A stretch of DNA of 64,000 nt, from positions 1-64,000 of the forward strand of contig CP001624.1 in assembly GCA_000023185.1 (NCBI GenBank), read 5' to 3'. This DNA is from Rhizobium leguminosarum bv. trifolii WSM1325. Its GTDB lineage: Bacteria; Pseudomonadota; Alphaproteobacteria; Rhizobiales; Rhizobiaceae. The translations under genes were made by a program, and so were the position numbers. Positions 59,912 to 64,000 of this stretch are shown piece by piece (the stretch's first letter is position 1; each line of letters starts with the position of its first letter). Under the pieces are notes generated by a model. The model was given only the letters and a program-made list of their open reading frames with translations, had not been told where the DNA came from and did no database searches.

Positions 59912-61144
59912 TTACTTGAACGCCTCGACTTCGCCGGCAGCCTTCTTGAGAGCAGCCTCCGGCTCGGCCTTGCCCGTCACCACGGACTGTACCATCTCGA
60001 TCATCGAGTTCTGGAAGCCCTTGTAGTCGGTGAAGAGCGGCTCGGGACCACCGTAGCTGATGCCGTCGATGAGCGGCTTCCAATGGGGATCCTTGGCGAC
60101 GAATTCATCGACCTTTGCAGACGGCCGCAGCGGGGTGAGGCCGGCGCCGCCCTGCAATTCGTATTCGGACTGCACATCGGGCGAGGTGATGAACTTGGCG
60201 AATTCCGTCGCCTTGTCCTCGACCCCCGAACCCTTGAAGATCGCCAGGCTGTCGGTGATCAGCAGCGTGCCGGGACCCTTGGCGTCGGGACCGAGCGGCA
60301 GCGTCGTGATGCCCCAGCTGATCTTCGTCGCCTTCAGGCGGTCGGCTGCACCCGATCCTGCCTGGATCATCGCCACCTTGCCGTCGAGGAAGATGGCGCG
60401 GACTTCGTTCTGCTCGTAGGCCGTCGGGCCTTCTTCGGAGTAGGGGACGATATCCTTGTAGGCCTTTAGCGCGGCGAGTATCTGCGGGCTGTCGAGCGTA
60501 ACTTTGCCGTCGGCATCGATCACCGTGCCGTTGTTGGTGTAAACCCAATGCATGAACTGGTGCATCGTGTTGTCGAAGGTCTTGGCGGAGAGACCGAAGC
60601 CCGGAATGCCGGTCTTTTCCTTGATGGTCTTTGCCATCTCGATTTCTTCAGCCCAGGTCTTCGGCGGCGTCTCGGGATCGAGGCCGGCCTGCTTGAAGAG
60701 ATCCTTGTTCCAATAGAGCGCCTTGGTAGAGAAGGCGATCGGAACGCCCCACTGTGAGCCCTCGAAGGTCACGGTGTTGACGATGTTCGGATAGTAGGTC
60801 TTCTTCTCGTCGTCCGTCATCGGCACAGGAACGATAAGGTCGTTCTGCGCGAATTCCTTCAGCGTGCGCGAGCCGACATAGGCCATCGCCACCGGCGTAC
60901 CGGCGGCAGCGAGCGTCGTTGCCTTGTCCTGGCACTGTGCCCATCCGACGACCTCAGGGGCAATCTTCCAGCCCGTGTTCTTTTCTTCCCACTGCTTGAT
61001 GTATTTGGTGTGGACCGGGTCGATCGTGTCGCCGCAATAGATCCAGCTGATTTCCTTGTCGGCTGCCTGGGCAGTGACGGCCGTCAGTGCCGTCGAACCG
61101 AGCAGGGCGAGCGCCATAAGGCCTGTCTTGATTGATATGCTCAC
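59912..61144 (-). CDS. Sugar ABC transporter substrate-binding protein
   Basis: A 410-residue periplasmic protein of solute-binding family 1. The signal peptide runs to about residue 27 (LMALALLGSTALTAVTAQA, cleavage near TAQAAD). The mature part has GVPIAFSTKALYWNKDLFK and other CUT1-family segments. It delivers a sugar or polyol to the permeases encoded next to it; substrate not determinable. Confidence 0.92.
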   Translation of the reverse strand: MSISIKTGLMALALLGSTALTAVTAQAADKEISWIYCGDTIDPVHTKYIKQWEEKNTGWKIAPEVVGWAQCQDKATTLAAAGTPVAMAYVGSRTLKEFAQNDLIVPVPMTDDEKKTYYPNIVNTVTFEGSQWGVPIAFSTKALYWNKDLFKQAGLDPETPPKTWAEEIEMAKTIKEKTGIPGFGLSAKTFDNTMHQFMHWVYTNNGTVIDADGKVTLDSPQILAALKAYKDIVPYSEEGPTAYEQNEVRAIFLDGKVAMIQAGSGAADRLKATKISWGITTLPLGPDAKGPGTLLITDSLAIFKGSGVEDKATEFAKFITSPDVQSEYELQGGAGLTPLRPSAKVDEFVAKDPHWKPLIDGISYGGPEPLFTDYKGFQNSMIEMVQSVVTGKAEPEAALKKAAGEVEAFK

Positions 61145-61190
61145 GTCGTGACTCCCATTCTTGTGTTAGCTGTTCACTCGTTTTTTGGTC

Positions 61191-62048
61191 TTATTGTTTC
61201 ACCGCACCGGCGGTCAGCCCGCCGACAAGGTAGCGCTGAAGGAAGAAGATGACGACCATCGCCGGCGCGATACCGACGAAGGAAGCCGCCATCAGTTCGT
61301 TCCAGATGACCTCCTGCTTGCCGAAGTAAGCAAAGAGCCCCACCGGCAAGGGCATGTATTCGGTCTTCGAGTTGAACGTCAGCGCGAAGATGAATTGCTG
61401 GGCGTAGGCGCCGATGAAGGTGGTGATGGCGACGACGATGATCCCCGGCATCGCAATGGGCAGGATGACCCGGCGCAGCGTGTAGAAGTGGCTGGCGCCA
61501 TCCATGTAGGCCGCTTCGTTGAGTTCCTGCGGAATACGGATCATGTAGGTTCGCAGCAGCCAGATCGCCGAGGGGATCAGGAAGGCGACGCCCGGCACGA
61601 TCATGGCGAGATAGGTGTTGAGCACGCCAATGCTGCGCATCAGCCGGAAGAGCGGGATCAACAGCACGGCGCCGGAGAACATGTTTACCGTCAGGAAGGC
61701 GCCGAGCAGAATGCCCATGCCCCTGAATTCGAACTTCGCAAAGGCATAAGCCGCCGGAATGACGAGGCAGAGCACGATCAGCGTGACGATGATCGAGATG
61801 AAGAACGAGTTGAAGATATAACGTCCGAAGCCCGGCACGCTGATCCACATCGTCCGATAGGCTTCAAACGAGCCGTTCTCCGGCCAGAAACGGTAGGGCG
61901 AAGAGAAAAGCTGGCTGAGCGGCTTCAGCGAAACCAGGAAACCTTCGACGAAGGGCGACAGCACGAAGAAAAGAAATAGCGCGATGCCGCAATAGATCAG
62001 GATGATTTCCCACCAACGGTAACGGTCGATCATGGCTGCATTGCTCAT
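61191..62048 (-). CDS. Sugar ABC transporter permease (MalG-like)
   Basis: A 285-residue permease with six membrane helices; the EAA-loop region reads ELNEAAYMDGASHFYTLRRVILPI. It overlaps the MalF-like gene by four bases and lies 46 bp before the binding-protein gene. Forms the membrane channel with the partner permease. Confidence 0.92.
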   Translation of the reverse strand: MSNAAMIDRYRWWEIILIYCGIALFLFFVLSPFVEGFLVSLKPLSQLFSSPYRFWPENGSFEAYRTMWISVPGFGRYIFNSFFISIIVTLIVLCLVIPAAYAFAKFEFRGMGILLGAFLTVNMFSGAVLLIPLFRLMRSIGVLNTYLAMIVPGVAFLIPSAIWLLRTYMIRIPQELNEAAYMDGASHFYTLRRVILPIAMPGIIVVAITTFIGAYAQQFIFALTFNSKTEYMPLPVGLFAYFGKQEVIWNELMAASFVGIAPAMVVIFFLQRYLVGGLTAGAVKQ

Positions 62049-62929
62049 GCGCGCTTCTCCGGGTTGAGGCGGCGGGTGACGCGGAAATAGGCGAAGCAGA
62101 ACAGCGACAGGAAGATGCAGATCAAAACGGCGCGCGCTGCACCTTCACCGTATTTCTTCGAGCCGATCGCGGTCTGATAGGTATCGATGATCATCGTCGT
62201 CGTCTCGCCGCTCGGTCCGCCCTGCGTCAGGATCCAGATGATGTCGAACGAGTTGAAGGTGGCGATCAGCGACAGCATCGACATGGTGATGATCGCCGGC
62301 ACCATCAGCGGCAGCGTGATGCGGCGGAAGCGGTACCAGCGGCCGGCGCCGTCGGTCCAGGCGGCCTCGTAGAGATCCTTCGGAATGGATTGGATCGCCG
62401 CCAGGAAGTAGATCGTCACCAGCGGCACGCCGATCCACACGTCGGTGATGATCGTTGCCCAGAAGGCGGTGTTTCCATAGGCGAGGAAGGCGACGGGGCC
62501 GTCGACGAGACCGAAGCGCTGCAGCATGCCCGATATCATCCCGAACTGGCCATTATACATCCAGCCCCACATAAAGATGCCGATGGCCATCGGCACGATC
62601 CATGGCGGCATGGTCAAAAGCCGAAACAACGAGCGGCCGGGGACCGCGGCATTCAGCATGGTCGCACCGAAGGTGCCGATCACCATTTTCAGGGCGACCG
62701 AGAAGAACGTCCAGATGAAGGTGCGGATGATGACTTCGGCAAACCGCTCGTTGAAGATCTTCTCGTAATTGGCCCAGCCAACCCAATTGGTGGTCTTCCT
62801 GAGGGACGCGTCGGTGAAGGAGAGAATGAAGGTATCGACCAGCGGATAGGCGACGATCGCCAGAACATAGAGCACAGCCGGAAGAAGAAGGACGCAAGCG
62901 AAGATGAAGGTGCTTCTTTGAACACTCAT
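62045..62929 (-). CDS. Sugar ABC transporter permease (MalF-like)
   Basis: A 294-residue, six-helix permease of the CUT1 family; the EAA loop is DLYEAAWTDGAGRWYRFRRITLPL. It is 13 bp downstream of the oxidoreductase gene and overlaps the next permease gene (ATGA). Confidence 0.92.
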   Translation of the reverse strand: MSVQRSTFIFACVLLLPAVLYVLAIVAYPLVDTFILSFTDASLRKTTNWVGWANYEKIFNERFAEVIIRTFIWTFFSVALKMVIGTFGATMLNAAVPGRSLFRLLTMPPWIVPMAIGIFMWGWMYNGQFGMISGMLQRFGLVDGPVAFLAYGNTAFWATIITDVWIGVPLVTIYFLAAIQSIPKDLYEAAWTDGAGRWYRFRRITLPLMVPAIITMSMLSLIATFNSFDIIWILTQGGPSGETTTMIIDTYQTAIGSKKYGEGAARAVLICIFLSLFCFAYFRVTRRLNPEKRA

Positions 62930-62942
62930 CTTGCCGCCCTCC

Positions 62943-64000
62943 TCAAGCCGCTCTCGCGTGAAGGGCTTCGTCGAAGCGGTCCCAGATGGGTCTGAGATCG
63001 ACGACCGCTTTCTTCATCCTCGCTTCGTCCATCGCCAAGGCGAGGATGCCGGCTTCGAGCGCATTCAGGGTGGAAACAGGAAGTTCGAGCCCGGTGCGCA
63101 CGCTTTCAAGCAGGTCGCTCGCCATCTGCTCATCGGCGCCGTAGTGCTGAGAGAGCTCGGTGGCGGCATATTTGTTTTCGAGCACCTTGTTGCCGGTCAG
63201 CTGTTCGTGAACGTCGAGATAGCCGCGAACGAAATCGCCTTCGGCCATGCCGCGCGAACCCATGATGGCAAAACGGCGGAATTGGTCGGGCACATTGAGA
63301 TTGGTGTGAAAGTTCATGCCGACGCCATTGGCATATTCGACGATCGCGACCTGATAGTCGATGATATCGGCATCGCTGTCGAACACCTTGTCCGATCCCA
63401 TCCATCCGCTCGGCTTGCGGTGGAAGAGCTCGAGGTCGTTGATGCCCTCGCGCGCCGGGTCGTTTGCCGGAATGAAGCTCTTGCGGCCGCCGAAACTTGC
63501 GACGCGCTCCGGCCGTGCGCCGGCGACGCCATTATAAAGATCGAGGTCGTGGCAGCATTTCTCCAGCATGAAGCTGCCGGAATAGCGCTCATAGCGGCGC
63601 CAGTCGCGCATGAAGAAGGCGCCGTGATAAGGCTCGATATGTTCGGAAGCCTCGATCGACACGATCTGACCAAGCTTGCCCTCGGCCTGGATGGCGCGAA
63701 GATCCTTATAAAGAGGAGAATAGCGCAAGACGAGACCGACCATCAGTCGCTCATGTCCGAATTTTGCCATCAGATGGGCAAGTTCGATGCTTTCGGCGAT
63801 CGTCGTGACGATCGGCTTTTCGCAGAAGACCTTGAGGCCGGCTTGAAGTCCGAGCCTGATATGGTCGAGATGCAGGTGGTTGGGGGAGCCGATCATCAGC
63901 AGATCGAGCTTTTCAGAGGCAAGGAGCTCCTCCGGCGAACCATAGGCCTTGCCGACTGAAATTCCCTTTTCCGTCAATCCCGGAAGTCCGGCGGGTTCCG
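62943..64000 (-). CDS. Gfo/Idh/MocA-family oxidoreductase, partial (5' end outside window)
   Basis: At least 352 residues; the frame is open to the window edge and the expected N-terminal GxGxxG Rossmann motif is missing, so the start lies beyond 64000. Visible family features are LLMIGSPNHLHLDHIRLGLQAGLKVFCEKPIV (nucleotide-binding and the conserved EKP, in overlapping segments) and the C-terminal alpha/beta domain. It probably oxidises the sugar or inositol-like substrate imported by the ABC system that follows. Confidence 0.9.
   Translation of the reverse strand, partial: EPAGLPGLTEKGISVGKAYGSPEELLASEKLDLLMIGSPNHLHLDHIRLGLQAGLKVFCEKPIVTTIAESIELAHLMAKFGHERLMVGLVLRYSPLYKDLRAIQAEGKLGQIVSIEASEHIEPYHGAFFMRDWRRYERYSGSFMLEKCCHDLDLYNGVAGARPERVASFGGRKSFIPANDPAREGINDLELFHRKPSGWMGSDKVFDSDADIIDYQVAIVEYANGVGMNFHTNLNVPDQFRRFAIMGSRGMAEGDFVRGYLDVHEQLTGNKVLENKYAATELSQHYGADEQMASDLLESVRTGLELPVSTLNALEAGILALAMDEARMKKAVVDLRPIWDRFDEALHARAA

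Overview
The window looks like chromosomal or large-plasmid DNA of a Rhizobium of the leguminosarum/etli group. Evidence seen directly: high-GC alphaproteobacterial coding style, rhizobial-type composite palindromic intergenic repeats (at least six copies), a stand-alone flagellin gene of rhizobial type, minCDE with a CtrA-type box, and small-RNA loci typical of Rhizobiales. The species assignment is inference; no rRNA or housekeeping marker is present.

Region 1 (1-20.3 kb) is a methylated-amine catabolism region. An XRE-cupin regulator precedes mgsABC-gmaS (methylamine to gamma-glutamylmethylamide to N-methylglutamate) and purU. These are followed by a four-subunit oxidative dimethylamine demethylase (dmmD-A-B-C, related to the heme/flavin/2Fe-2S/THF enzyme HODM) and tmm (trimethylamine monooxygenase). 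A PAS/half-chemoreceptor gene, minCDE, two small coiled-coil genes and cspA interrupt the theme. It then resumes with tdm (trimethylamine N-oxide demethylase) divergent from an APC-type permease. Together these encode trimethylamine -> TMAO -> dimethylamine -> methylamine -> N-methylglutamate, with released formaldehyde captured on THF and drained through PurU. N-methylglutamate dehydrogenase (mgdABCD) is not in the window. Both the mgsA promoter region and the tdm/permease intergenic region carry an AAAGA-N5-TCTT(T/C) inverted repeat, a candidate common operator.

Region 2 (20.3-31.6 kb): aldo/keto reductase, flavin amine oxidase, a MarR regulator divergent from a haloalkane dehalogenase across two operator-like palindromes, a two-component system, a DnaQ-like exonuclease, a DUF1127 micro-gene followed by four tandem hairpins each exposing CCTCCTCCC (cuckoo/CcsR-type sRNAs), kduI-kduD and a FadR-type regulator.

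Region 3 (31.6-41.7 kb): a large GH94-type phosphorylase, a hypothetical gene, a tandem pair of AbcR/ar15-like sRNA candidates, an ExoX-like nuclease, small genes including a PRC-barrel protein with an EcfG-type promoter, a DHA2 efflux pump and flagellin. A 16-bp element (GCATAGCTGCNNTGCA) occurs upstream of the CCTCCTCCC RNAs and of the AbcR-like RNA, with a weaker copy upstream of DUF1127. This suggests a shared LysR-type (VtlR/LsrB-like) regulon and is the most intriguing pattern in the window.

Region 4 (41.7-49.6 kb): GH20 hexosaminidase, an HxlR regulator divergent from SDR and MDR oxidoreductases, and an AraC/EamA pair flanked by a 48-bp direct repeat that duplicates the 3' end of the neighbouring ROK repressor gene.

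Region 5 (49.6-56.2 kb): a coherent but unassigned catabolic locus with MFS transporter, SDR, RpiR regulator and RidA on one strand, and an NTF2-like protein, MlrC/M81 metallohydrolase and D-serine dehydratase/D-threonine aldolase-like PLP enzyme on the other. Region 6 (56.2-64 kb): a recombinase relic, a TPR-bearing class III cyclase, and a carbohydrate ABC importer operon with a Gfo/Idh/MocA dehydrogenase that runs off the window end.
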